Source: Jaapia argillacea MUCL 33604 (taxonomy: Eukaryota > Basidiomycota > Agaricomycetes > Jaapiales > Jaapiaceae). Taken from it: a DNA stretch of 64,000 nt. A program made the translations under genes and the position numbers. Position 1 is the stretch's first letter, and each line of letters starts with the position of its first letter. The stretch spans positions 2,092,538 through 2,156,537 of the forward strand of contig KL197709.1 of NCBI GenBank assembly GCA_000697665.1, in the 5' to 3' direction. Positions 39,139 through 49,784 of this stretch are shown here, piece after piece. A model generated the notes under the pieces. That model worked only from the letters and a program-made list of their open reading frames with translations. It ran no database searches and was not told where the DNA came from.

Positions 39139-41092
39139 TCACACAATTGGGGAATGGGGAAGAGCGTCTCCATAAATATTTTGGGACCGGGGAATCAATA
39201 TCCCCGTCTGAGCGGCCTGGATTAGGGAAGCTCACTCCGGAAGCGAGTGCATGGCATCTGGGCACTCGTTGAGGAGGGAATAACATGAAGAGGGGGAGAA
39301 CTCACCGCCCTTAAACCAACACTTGCCCTTGCTTAAGTGAAAACACCTTGAGATAGTGAGTCAGTACAGGATGAGCTTGGGAGGGAACTGGTTTACGATG
39401 GGCCGTGCGGGCAATAATGACCCCAACAACACTGATCCCCGTGAGGACAAGGTATACCTGGCAGTGTCCTTCAGTAACACGTCGACCATGAGACAGGGTT
39501 CATTCGCACCATTCTTGAGAAAATTACAGGGAGCCTTCTTGGCGTTTCTTGCTAAAGTGGCCAACTGTTCCTCTGATAGGATGTAATCATGCGAGTATTT
39601 GCACGCAGCCTGAAGTCGTGGAAGTTAGATACCTGGAGTATACGGAGCGCGACAGACGTGGACTGACTCCTTTCTGGCAAGACATTAGATAATGTTCATT
39701 GCACGGAGGGGGCGATTCTATGGTGGATCATATAAAAACCGGAATAAGGCTAGATCTTGCGACGTACGCTTATGAAGGGGCTAGAGGGGAACGGTAAGGA
39801 AAACCGCCCAACGCTGTGATAGAGATTCTCACCTTGGAGGGGTCAATAACCTTGGACCCTGAGCCACTGCCGGTTGCCGTAGACGATGAGGCTGTGGATT
39901 TCGGGCTCATAAGCCCGCCATTGGTAGTAATCGACGGGAGCCCTTCGAAAGCTGGAGGTGTCGGGCGACCAGAAGACCAGGCCACCCTGTCCGTCATGAA
40001 GAGATCAGGGACATGAATGCTGGGTAACCGAAGGCTTCGCATTTCTGGCGAGAAATCGGTTTCCCTTCGGAGTACAACCAACTTTCCAAGAAGTTTTTCG
40101 TTGTCCCGGGAAGTGAAAGTCGAAAGGTAAGTATTGTCTTGTCCCCCTGTAAGGGAGTTGGGAGAGTCGGTGACAAGATTGAGATATGAAGCAGATGAAC
40201 CCTACCGCCGAAGAAAATCTTAATCGTCTGGGCGAAGTTGCCATAAGTTTGCAGATACTCTATGGGGGAGTCAGTCGAGACTATCTCCGAAGAGACAAAT
40301 GCACTTGCCTTTGATCTTACCGCCTACGGCTTCCCGACTAGGACCCACGTCCGCGATAAGGAAACGAGGGGAAGCCTGGCTGAATCCTTGCAGGAAAGCT
40401 TCGAGCTGATCCTCGGTGCACTTCCCGCCAGCCGTCAACGAGCGCATCAATGTCCTCTTGCTCAGGAAAACGGTGACCCAGAACGAGAGTCTACCCGCAG
40501 AAGTGATCCCCTCATTTGACAAGTGCTGTGCGATACCTTTGGTGAGTAGCTGGGCGGCTTGACAACCACCTTGATAACCCTGGATGATGTGGGTGTCTGA
40601 GAATACACAGTCGTTGCCATCGAATACGCCCAGAATAAGAAGGTCTTGATTCTATCCTCAGAAAATGAGCGAGAAGGTCACACAGAGAGGGGGGAACATC
40701 GATAGGTAGCCTACATTTAATTCAATACCGGCAACTTGCTTGTTAAGAACGGCATATTGGTGTTGTTGGGATTTTTTTTCACGTTCTGCAGCCTCCAGTG
40801 CCGCGCCGTGGGCGTGTTTCCAGACGGTCAGTTCTGTTTCGACTTCAGCAAGTCTAGTTTCAAGCTCAGCATTTCGTTGCACCGTGGCCTTGGAAAGGTC
40901 TGTGTTCCAAAGGCTTAGCGCAAAAGAGCGAGCGGGCTGCGAGAGAACGACGAACGGTGGAGTCTCATAAGGGTTTCATCCCTGACGCGTGGCAAAGTGA
41001 AAATGAGCTGCTATGGTTCAGAAGCTCCAAATGGGACAAGTGCGGACGTACCATAGCTGGCCTGTAGCCTCCGCCGAGGAGGGCGACGCCAT
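39139..41092 (-). CDS. Coiled-coil / NYN-like (DUF7923-type) / CCCH zinc-finger protein, copy 1
   Basis: Likely RNA-binding protein. Read in order: MASPSSAEATGQL (start 41092), a coiled coil (RNAELETRLAEVETELTVWK ...), then a domain with LILGVFDGNDCVF, YQGGCQAAQLLTKGIAQHL, RFLIADVGPSREAVGGKIK and IKIFFGGGQDNTYLSTF, then a block ending RLPSIHVPDLFMT. A Ser/Gly-rich linker leads to the zinc fingers: C-NEHYLMS-C-QKGAA-C-KYS-H (CX7CX5CX3H), C-NFLKNGIP-C-PHGDQ-C-CWG-H (CX8CX5CX3H) and a partial third (CPHGPSCFHLSKGKC). The domain between coiled coil and fingers looks like DUF7923 and, by its D/N-rich motifs, might be NYN/PIN-like (inference). About ten exons; the terminal exon and stop at 39139 are less certain. 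Tandem paralogue of the gene at 41655-43764. Confidence 0.75.
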
Positions 41093-41654
41093 GGTCAACA
41101 AAATAAGGGCGCCCGTGTTGGTACAAAGAGTAGCAGAGGAGACCAAGAGCACGTTTACATTTTATACCGGCGGAAGCATGATGCAGCCTCCTGTCAATTG
41201 GGGACTGTTGACCTAGATCTTCAGGGCTTCTTCAGGGCTTCTTGACCAAGGAAGGAAGCCAACGCGGAGAATCAGTAGCCAGCAATCATTCAGGAGCGAG
41301 TTGACTCGGGGCGCAAATATACATAGCTTCTAAGTCTCACGAGGATTTGATAAAGTCAAGGGATTTGTGTAGCAGCGGTCCAATGATGCCCCAAGATAAG
41401 GACCGACGTCCCCTTGAGACGACGGGGTTACGACCTGTATATTTTTCGGAGGAAAACAAGACTCGGTATTCTTGTGCCACCGCCACGGTACCGTCGCAAC
41501 TCCGCTACATTCGCGGACCTTGAACGGGGACAGAGTCTTCAAGAACGGAATTGGAGTCCAATATCACATTCAACTAACATACAACAATCTACATACAGGT
41601 ATGATACATAGCATTGACACGACCTGCGCATCATAATAGAGTCGAATGGTGTGA

Positions 41655-43764
41655 TTAAGCCTTACTACACTCCGTCTCTCGGTGCATCCCGGCTACAAGT
41701 CGGAGGCAAGTTATTAAGAGGCCGGCCGAATGACACAAACCATGAGTTATACAAATTAAAAACACATACCTCCAACGAACTTGCATTTGCCTTGCTTGAG
41801 GAAGTGACATTTGGGGACAAATGGGCATTTGTGGCCATACAGGCAATTCTCGCCGAACGAGCAGGTCTCATCTATAAAAGGGAATGCCCCAAAGCTTTAG
41901 TGGGAACTTGTCAAGGCGACCGAAACTTAACTCACTTTTATTTGCGGCAGGGCAAGGCGACTTCTTAGCGTTCTCCCTCATCGTATCATAATTTTCATCT
42001 TCCAAAATATAATCGTGAGCATAGATGCAATTGGCACCATACTTGCAAGACGCCAAGTAGAATAGTGTGCAGGGAGGGGGATCGTCTGTAATCAAAAGCC
42101 GTAGCTGAGTATTAACCGAATACGCATAGAGGTGGTCAGTCACGTACGTTTCGAGAGTGGCTGTCGGTCACAGGTCAGATAGTCAGCATCGTATACATCC
42201 TGAAACGGGATCAACTCAACGATATTCGGGTTCACACGTCGCCCAGTAATACGGGACAGAGATGAAAGAGAAGCAGAGCGGCCATGGCGTCCTTCACCGC
42301 CCGAAACGCTGGAGGTATCACTTGACGAACTATTGCCTGAGGGATCCAGGTCAGGTGTCGGAGAGCGGTTGGGTGGAGATGACGATATGGCAGCATTCTG
42401 AAGAGCAGACTTGTAACTGGGAGGGGGAAGACGGATCGGTCTCACGTCAGTGGAATCGAGGTCAACAATAGAAGGGACTGGTGATGCCTGGATTGAGGCA
42501 GAAAAGAGGGGTGTGGAGCCCGAGCGGGAAGGGGGTGAACGACCCGGAGGGGTCGATGATTTCTTAATTCCATACGTAGGTGGTGGTGGTGGCGGAGGGG
42601 GTGGAGGTGGAGGACCGGAACCCACGGGAGGGGTGGTTGTTGCACCGAGCTTCTCAGTCATGAATAGATTAGGGATAGTGTAGGAGGGGAGACGAAGCTC
42701 TTGGATTCCGGCGGCGACCTCTGTGTATCCCGGAAGCATGATGAGTTTCTCACGGAAACCGGCGGTGATGGAGGAGGTCAGGGTTGTAACATAACCATTA
42801 TCATGGCATCCTGTTCCCATGTATTGAGACGAGGAACGGCAGAACAGGAAATTAACTGACCACCGAAGAAAATCTTCCAGGTCTGAGGCATGCGGATATT
42901 ATCATCTAGGTAAACTGTGACACGTACTTCAGTGACGGGCAGAGCGACGAATGTCGAGACAGTCACCTCTGATCTTAGAATCAGCCGCCTCCTTTCCGTT
43001 GCCGACGTCAACCATGAGGAATCGCTCCCCAGCCTGATTGAAGCCTATAATAAATTCTTCGAATCCCATCTTCTCCTCTGTCCGTCCCATCCTCCCGAGG
43101 GTGCCAAGTAGCCCTCCTTTGTTGTAAAAAACGTAAACCCAGAGCTGGAATTCACGATAATCGCCCAACGAAGAGAGATGCTGGTGGATGGACTGAGTTA
43201 ACGTTTGAGCAGCGGTCCGGCCACCTGCCCGACCTTGCGAAAGGAGATTGGAAGAGAAGATATTGCCGTCGCCATCGATCAGGCAAATCACGCGATTTTC
43301 CATCCCCTGGAAGTAATGCCACAGTGAGACCCAGAGAGCTGAGTGGGAAATAGTAGAACGTACACGCAAAGTCACGATCTGGTTCTCTAGCTCGAGCTTT
43401 TGCTTCTCAGCTTGTTGCTTGAAGACTTCGATATGGGCTGTCTTCTCGCGAAGGGCATTGGCGGAAGAGTCGTAAGCTAGTTTGAACGCGTTGAGATCCC
43501 GCTCAAGCTCTAGCATGCGGCGACGGTACGTGGACTCCTTATTGGCCACGGTGATATATTCGCCTAGAAGGACGACGTCATCTTTCTGCCTTCATGGGCT
43601 CTACTATAGGGAAATCACGTACCTCTCAACTGGTTCAACAGATGTTCACTGTGGATGACGATGTCAGCAACGCCGAAATTCAGGAGAGACTAGGCTTACA
43701 ATACATGTTGCTGCGTCTCAAACGCAGCGGAGCCTTCGGTTTGGGAGTTCATAAAGCCCTCCAT
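41655..43764 (-). CDS. Coiled-coil / NYN-like (DUF7923-type) / CCCH zinc-finger protein, copy 2
   Basis: Paralogue of the preceding gene with the same order. MEGFMNSQTEG leads into HVFEHLLNQLRGEY and a coiled coil (YRRRMLELERDLNAFK ...). The middle domain has NRVICLIDGDGNIF, GGRTAAQTLTQSIHQHL, FYNKGGLLGTL, RFLMVDVGNGKEAADSKIR and WKIFFGGCHDNGYVTTL, then ELRLPSYTIPNLFMT. A linker with a run of 12 prolines (near 42600) and many Ser/Pro follows. The zinc fingers are C-TLFYLAS-C-KYGAN-C-IYA-H, C-PAANKNET-C-SFGEN-C-LYG-H and C-PFVPK-C-HFLKQGK-C with a distal His, ending AGMHRETECSKA. It keeps acidic residues (DGDGN, GNGKEAADS) that copy 1 has partly lost. A nuclease role is only an inference; RNA binding by the fingers is likely. 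Confidence 0.8.
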
Positions 43765-44512
43765 GTCGTCGACAGATTGTAAATAGTCAGATAATATCGA
43801 AAAACAGACCGAGAAAAGCCCAAGACATTTATACAGACTTCCAAGTGAAGAGGGGAACGTGAGAGCTGCATGTTGGGGGGCCAAATCACGTAAAATCGGT
43901 TGATGACCAGGGGAGGCCACAGCCTCTGCTCTTCACGTAGCAGCATCAAAAGCAACACTTCAACATGGAAGGGGTGTGCAGTCAACTGTCCGGGGCCATT
44001 GGAAGGAGCTGACATTCTCGTTACAGTGATCCGGCAGGAGGCGTGTCAACAGAATGGACACATTGATGTTGTACAGAAGCACGAGGTGCATCTCAGAACG
44101 GCCCCGTTAGTTCGTGCCCCAGATTTCTTGTCCGAGAAGGGGTTGCTTGTATTTGATTCAGAGGTTCGATCTGCCCATCTGTATCCGAGCAGAATACTAG
44201 GAATCCAGACAGATGGAAACGAGGCATAGTAGTGCTCATTTCCTCACACATCCAGATCAAAAGTTCGGCAGTTCGGGGAGGAGGGACGCCCAAGAATTCG
44301 GCCGGATCTGATTCGGTCTGAGCGGTAATTGAGGCAAAGTTGAGGCATGAGAACGAGGATGAGCGGAAATCGCAGCCACAAGCGCGGGAATCGCTTACGT
44401 GGACGCGTTTTGCTTGCGTCCATTGTTCGACGCGACGACCACCAACCGCGATACCGAGCCCGGGCGACGTGTTTCTCCCCTTCCTCCTCCACTAGCGACA
44501 CCCCCCACAAAT
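43765..44512. other. Divergent promoter region between CCCH copy 2 and CDT1
   Basis: No gene is supported in these 750 bp. The right part carries the CDT1 promoter with an ACGCGT motif (separate entry) and a second CGACGCGAC-like site at about 44430. Open frames at 43900-44229 (+) and 44244-44570 (-) show no family match. Confidence 0.45.
44403..44408. promoter_or_regulatory. MCB-like ACGCGT element upstream of CDT1
   Basis: ACGCGT lies 105 bp upstream of the CDT1 ATG. This is the MluI cell-cycle box bound by MBF-type factors (Mbp1/Swi6 in budding yeast, Cdc10 complex in fission yeast, where cdt1+ is an MBF target). A related GACGCGAC follows at about 44429. A single six-base site is weak evidence; context makes it worth noting. 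Confidence 0.4.
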
Positions 44513-46465
44513 ATGTCCGACTTATACACTTCATTGCACACGTCGCCCAGGAAAAAGCGCTGGGCATCACCCGACGACGACGACACGGTGATCACACCCA
44601 AAAAAATCAGGACAGCGTATGTTTTTCATTTCGTGTTTCGGGTACTAAAGAAGCTGCATCGCTGAGACTGAACTGCTGTTGTATCAAGGCCACCCACACC
44701 TCCTAGAACTGTGACACGGAGAGGCAAGCAGCCTACTACGGCCTCGCTACCACCACACCTCTCGCGACTCCACACTATTCACACTGCTTTACAGCACGCC
44801 CTTTCCCATGCTCTTGCAACTTGTGCTGTCTCTCCGACCTCCGATACTGGGGTTGTTCGAAATGTACTGAATCACCTGTCCCTGTCTACCTATAGTGGTC
44901 TTTCCACCAAGTTTGAGGTCGAGGATCTCCAGCGATTATGTTGGCTCTGGGAATGGGAAGGTAAAGAACTTCCCGGTCCGAAAGTTTCCAAGGCAGTGGA
45001 GGACGAAGAGGACAATCCTTTCTTGGATGCTCAGCCAACGTCCCAAACAAAGGAATGGACTCGGGGGTCGATGGGTTTTGTCATCAGCCCTACCACACAT
45101 TTCTCGAAAGCTGACGGGAAGCGAGTACCTGCGTACGGAATTGGGATAGAAGTCGAAATGGACATTGACAAGGATATGGGTGGTGGCATGGCCGCTGTCG
45201 CCCGTTGGACTGGTGCGAGTGAGACCCGACGCAGTGAACTCCGGAATAAGCTTGACAGATGGGTGGAGGTATGCCTTGCGGCTTCTTCTATTCAAAACTC
45301 GCTAAGACTTCCCTCGACTAGATCCACAAGGAAGTCTCGCCGGTCCCGAGTATACCATTGGCAGATTTTCCGATCATCGTTCCACAGGCGAAGCCTTCAT
45401 CTCTCACCCGTTTGTTGGCCTCTGCTTCACCCAAGGCTCCCTCATCCGCTGCCATCCTCTCAGTCCCCGATTCCCCCAGTCGACGTTCCCCTACAAAGTC
45501 GCCAGTCAAGCGCAAGCTCCCCAATTTCGCAATCCCATTCCCTCTCACTCCCTCCTCGAAAGTAGCTTCGAGTTCCAAAGACTCTCTAGCTCTCCCGCAG
45601 ACACCGTCTTCTCGACAGAGTCGTCGCGATGCTGCTGCCCAACTTTTGACTCCTCGAACACCTTCCGTGTCCCCTACACGGAGTGGCTCGTCTTCTTCTG
45701 TGGCTTTCCCCTCGACACCCGTTCATCAGCGAGGTGCTACCGCAGTTACAGCTCCAGACACTCCTTCTACTTCTCGTCGACAGGCTTTATATGATCGTGT
45801 ACGACAAAAATCATTGACATCTAGTCCTACAAAGCCTGGCAAAGGAGCAGACATTACGGGTGGTAGCAAACTCACGAAAGACCAGTTACTCAAGATGAGC
45901 CAGGAAGAGACGAGGAGACGGTGTTTACTCGGTCGTTTGGGTGGTGTTGCTGAAAGCGTTTGGATGTATGGTTGCTCCGTCTCCAATTCGTAGCCTACGA
46001 TCGCTAATTTCGTTTCTATCCAGGCTGTTTTCAGCCCCTGCGAGCGCCACTGCAACACCGACCTCCCGAAAACGACGAGCGCTTCCTACATCTGAAGTGG
46101 CTTCGGCCATCATGAAGTCATCTCCAGTACCAATTTCATCCGCCGAAGCCTTGGAGTCTATCAATATCCTCACTTCACTTTGTCCATTCTTCCTCAAGCC
46201 CCTGGATATTGCGGGGCAGGAATGGCTAGAAATGCCTGCTCCCAGCTCCAGCTCCAGCGTCAGTGGTGATACCTCCGTTGACACTACCCCGACCAAGGCG
46301 AAACCAAAGCCCTTGGTAGTTCCTTCCAGTCCTGGGAGGATGCGAACCAAGGATGAAAGCGCGGAAGAGGTGCTGACGAGAAGTCCCAGGAGGGTCAAGA
46401 AGGATGGAATGGGCTTGAGAGAAGTTAGGGAGCGGATCAGGAGAGAGTTGGAACTCTTTGAGTGA
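44513..46465 (+). CDS. CDT1: DNA replication licensing factor Cdt1
   Basis: Loads MCM helicase at origins with ORC and Cdc6. The N-terminus ([20 protein letters not shown]) is basic with TP/SP sites. The Cdt1 central winged-helix region follows: [48 protein letters not shown], and the [30 protein letters not shown] block. A Ser/Pro-rich linker with many S/TP sites (CDK-type regulation) leads to a C-terminal winged helix ([22 protein letters not shown]) and a basic end, [16 protein letters not shown]. About four exons: introns after KKIRT (about 44609-44690), after DRWVE (about 45270-45321) and before LFSAPAS (about 45966-46023). Identification rests on overall layout and the ETHLE-type winged-helix blocks, so it is strong but not absolute. 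Confidence 0.85.
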
Positions 46466-46635
46466 TGTTTTGTTTTGTTTCCGTGCTTTGATCTGACGAC
46501 TTGCTGTCTTTTCGTGCTTGTACTTTCCCCACCTATTCCGTTTGATGTGCAATCCAATCAATCGATTTGTTGACAATTAAATGGGGATATGTACTGATTA
46601 ACCAGACTCCGTTCCCGAATCCTGTGCACAACCTG

Positions 46636-47625
46636 CTATGGTGGCTGAACCATTTCCATGAATTCCGTCCAAATCTCGTCGGCATGAAAGAGCGCAACCA
46701 TGTGTCCGCCATCCAATGACTTGACGCGAACATTTGTGTAGTTCGCCGCAAGGAAACTGGCCATGGTATCGGGTATCATATCGTCGTGAGTGGAGCTGAC
46801 GACAAAAATCGGTGCCTTCGAGTGTTCCTTGTCCAAATCCGACACACAAAACCCCCAATCCGACCGCAAGACTTCAGGCATATCCATAAACCCATCCCAC
46901 GAACTTGCCACGCTCCTCGACATATCCTTTGCAATCCTTCTCTCCAACTCTCCCTCTTCCATCCCCTTTGCTTCTCTCCATTGGGCATACGCCTCCCTCT
47001 CAACGTCGCCCATTTTATCAAACATGCTATGCCGCAGGAAGGTTTCAGCGTGTTCTACCGAGTTGAGTTTCTTCTCTAGGTGCGCTTTGGCGATACGTGG
47101 GATGAGTTTGAAAGGGACGTAATGGGCAGGTGCACCGATTCCGATGTAAGTCATCCAAGGGAACGCGTGACTATAATGTTTGTCGCATTGAAAAGGGGAG
47201 AATGGAACGATTAGGATCATGCCATGTGTATGTCGTCCGAGTGGGAAATCGACATATGGTGCTCCATAAAGCATCTGAGCGGGTACAGTCCCAAACGAAC
47301 CACCGCCATAGTAGAGCTTCAGGTTGGGGTCGTCTGGATGGAGGTGTTGGACCAGCGCTGTGATGTCGGAGATGATACAGAGGTTATAGGGAGTGCCGTG
47401 TGGGACAGGAGACGTGTTCCCCCATCCTGGGAGGGTGGGGGCGACGCAGTGGAAGCCTTTCTCGAGGACTACGGAGGATGCTGAGGCCGATTCGCCTACG
47501 CCGAACGTTCCATGGAAGAAAATGAGGACATCTGAGCTGTGGGGATCACCGGCCTCAGCGTATGCCAGGGTACGACCGTCGGGGAGAGACAAAAACTTTT
47601 CCTCTTCGCTAGCCCTTGTCATCAT
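46636..47625 (-). CDS. Alpha/beta hydrolase A (diverged member of tandem array)
   Basis: A 329-codon, intronless alpha/beta hydrolase; substrate unknown. LPDGRTLAYAEAGDP opens the domain; IFFHGTFG is the oxyanion HG motif; PTLPGWGNTSPVP follows. The nucleophile elbow is YGGGSFGTVPAQ (GxSxG, Ser near residue 110). The acid is the Asp of STHDDMIPD and the base the His of LDGGHMVAL. Compared with copies B-D it is roughly half identical by eye, so it is the older member. It sits 3' to 3' with CDT1 (170 bp apart). Confidence 0.9.
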   Translation of the reverse strand: MMTRASEEEKFLSLPDGRTLAYAEAGDPHSSDVLIFFHGTFGVGESASASSVVLEKGFHCVAPTLPGWGNTSPVPHGTPYNLCIISDITALVQHLHPDDPNLKLYYGGGSFGTVPAQMLYGAPYVDFPLGRHTHGMILIVPFSPFQCDKHYSHAFPWMTYIGIGAPAHYVPFKLIPRIAKAHLEKKLNSVEHAETFLRHSMFDKMGDVEREAYAQWREAKGMEEGELERRIAKDMSRSVASSWDGFMDMPEVLRSDWGFCVSDLDKEHSKAPIFVVSSTHDDMIPDTMASFLAANYTNVRVKSLDGGHMVALFHADEIWTEFMEMVQPP

Positions 47626-47719
47626 TGCTGGGTGTTACCGCTAACAAGTAGCATGGGTACTGATATATAGCCAACTAACGCCATGGCGGACTGTTGCACG
47701 AGGTGAGGCCTAGACGTCG

Positions 47720-48002
47720 TTTCTTACACTTCGGTCTGTCTGGATTGGCCCGCAGCTCAGCACTCGGCGGCATCTCTCGGTCAGTACGCTAGGGTGCTGA
47801 TGGACGGTGGGACAAGAAGATATGAAAGGATGAGCAAAAACAGATGATGAAGTTGACGACCGCCAATTCACCCTTTCATGGATACGTGCAACGATAAGCA
47901 TCTCAAAGAGACGGGTATCAATGTATCACCACCGGAAACTGAAAGTAACAGGTATAATGCAAGTCCCAAAACTACAGCCCCCCCCAACCACTTGGATACA
48001 TA
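47720..48002. repeat. 3'-flank copy of the hydrolase duplication unit (copy B)
   Basis: From TTCTTACACTTCGGTCTGTC to the stop of hydrolase B the sequence matches the flank downstream of copy C (49503-49784), with blocks CTGTCTGGATTGG, GGCATCTCTC, GCTGATG and CACGGTGG/GACGGTGG. The right part also matches 51215-51370 (TTCACCCTTTCATGGATACG). It shows that the duplicated unit reaches beyond the coding region. Similarity is by eye. Confidence 0.75.
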
Positions 48003-49001
48003 TCACTCAGATGCAACTGCAGACTCGACATCCCCCAGAAGTTCCCCCCAGAGCTCATCAATATAATAAATAGCAGCCAAGTGTCCTCCTTCCTTCATCA
48101 TCAACCTCGCATTACTCCCGTACTTCTCCACCAACCACTCCGCCATCTTTGGCGACAACTGATCGTCCGTCCCTCCAACAATCAACACCCGCTTCCTCTT
48201 ATACTCCTCATCCAACTCTGACGGATCGAAGCCCCAATCCGAATGCAATAAATCCGCCATGCCCAAGAACCCTTCCCAAGATCTGGAGACATTAAACTTC
48301 ATAATCGTAGCCCACTTCCTCTCAAACTGACCCTCCTCCAAATCCTGCTTTACCCTCCATTCCTCAAACCTTGCCTTCTCGCTGGGCTTCATCTTATCGA
48401 CCAGGAAAGAGCGAAAAAACTTTTCGGTTGATTCGACCGACTTCAGTTTGGGTTGGATGATGAGTTTCAAAAGATTGGGGATGAGTTTGAAGGGGATGTA
48501 TTGGGAGGGAGGGCCAACGGCGATGTAGTCGGGCCAAGTCAAGCCTTTGGCGTAGTCCTTGTGATAATGGAAAGGGGAGAATGTGCCCAACAAGAAGAGG
48601 CCGACGATGTGACGTCCGAGGGGGAAGACCCCGTACGGCGCGCCAAATACCATCTGAGCAGGGACGGTCCCAAAGGACCCACCTGCCACGAAGATCCTCA
48701 GATTCGGGTCATTCTGGTGGAGGTGCTGGAGGATAAATGTCACATCAGAGAGAAGACACGAGACGTATGGTGTCGAAGGAGGGACAGGGGAGGTATTTCC
48801 CCATCCAGGGAGGGTCGGGGCGATGTAATGAACGCCTTTCTGGAGGACGACGGGTGACGGACGACTGACATCGCCCACGAAGAAAGCTCCGTGGAAGAAG
48901 AAGATTACGGTTGAACTCGAAGAGTCACCATAGTCCGCGTAGGCGAGGGTACGGCCCCCTTGTAGGGCGAGTAGTTTCTCCTTTGATTCTGGTGTTGCCA
49001 T
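48003..49001 (-). CDS. Alpha/beta hydrolase B (tandem array)
   Basis: A 332-codon intronless hydrolase, near-identical in layout to C and D. Key parts: LQGGRTLAYADYGDS, FFFHGAFFVGD (oxyanion region), PTLPGWGNTSPVPPSTPY, nucleophile elbow VAGGSFGTVPAQMVFGAP, acid Asp in VGGTDDQLSPKM, base His in KEGGHLAAIY. The middle (YIPFKLIPNLLKL and following helices) likely forms the cap that sets the substrate. No signal peptide or membrane helix is evident, so it should be cytosolic. All catalytic residues are present. Confidence 0.93.
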   Translation of the reverse strand: MATPESKEKLLALQGGRTLAYADYGDSSSSTVIFFFHGAFFVGDVSRPSPVVLQKGVHYIAPTLPGWGNTSPVPPSTPYVSCLLSDVTFILQHLHQNDPNLRIFVAGGSFGTVPAQMVFGAPYGVFPLGRHIVGLFLLGTFSPFHYHKDYAKGLTWPDYIAVGPPSQYIPFKLIPNLLKLIIQPKLKSVESTEKFFRSFLVDKMKPSEKARFEEWRVKQDLEEGQFERKWATIMKFNVSRSWEGFLGMADLLHSDWGFDPSELDEEYKRKRVLIVGGTDDQLSPKMAEWLVEKYGSNARLMMKEGGHLAAIYYIDELWGELLGDVESAVASE

Positions 49002-49165
49002 CTATATCTGGGGCAGGCAGGTACAGTTGGCCATGGCGATACAAGCAGTAAGCCTCCACATTTTAAGGGTTTCAAGGGCCGGGCCGCAGTTGTCAGTACA
49101 GCGAACACATCCTACCTAGCCTATAGAGACCGGTAGCTTCACTGGCAGCTGCGGATGAGATCTCG
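49002..49165. repeat. 5'-flank copy of the hydrolase unit (copy B)
   Basis: The block upstream of copy B (GGCAGGTACAGTTGGCCATGG ... GCAAGCCTCCACATTTTAAGGG ... GAGACCGGTAGCTTCACTGGCAGCTGCGG, in pieces) is repeated upstream of C (50784-50943) and D (52370-52530). These are presumably duplicated promoters. The TTTTAAGG element lies about 55 bp above the ATG in this strand sense. Confidence 0.75.
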
Positions 49166-49784
49166 GGGATGCGCAGTGGGATTGTAGAGCTACAGTACTG
49201 TATCTTGACTGCGGATGGTTTACTAGTGCCAGGGAACGTGTTCGTCAGCTCCCAGGTCAGACTCGGGACGCAAACTTGTACATACCTTACACCCCCTCCA
49301 AGATACAAATTTGAAAACACGCTATCCTAGACATAGTAGAACATAGATAAGCAGAGCCGGTCATTCTCTAAGGCGACTTTAAGATATAATAAGCGATGAC
49401 CACCGCGTCTTAGCTCGTAGATAGCTTGCTGCGGGAGGTACTGTATATACTAGTAGCGCCGTAACCATTGCGCAGACGTGAACTGCTTACCAGACATAGT
49501 TGTGACTTTCTTGCACTTCGGTCTGTCTGGATTGGTCCTGCAGCTCTCGGTGGCATCTCTCCATCAGTGCGCTAGGTGCTGATGCACGGTGGAACATGAA
49601 AGGATGAGCAGGAACAGAAGCAGGTGATGGTTTCAGTCGAGAAGTTGACTGTGCCTGTGTTCACCCATTCACTCAAAGAGCCGCGGTATCAACGTATCAC
49701 CTTGGTATCACCATCAGAAATCGGAAGCAACAGATATAATCCAAGTACCGAGGCCGTGGCTCCCTCCAACCACAAGCACACATA

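Noticed and set aside
42442-42683. Pro-rich and Gly-rich frames around 42600
   Set aside because: These are the other frames of the poly-proline codon run of CCCH copy 2, not separate genes.
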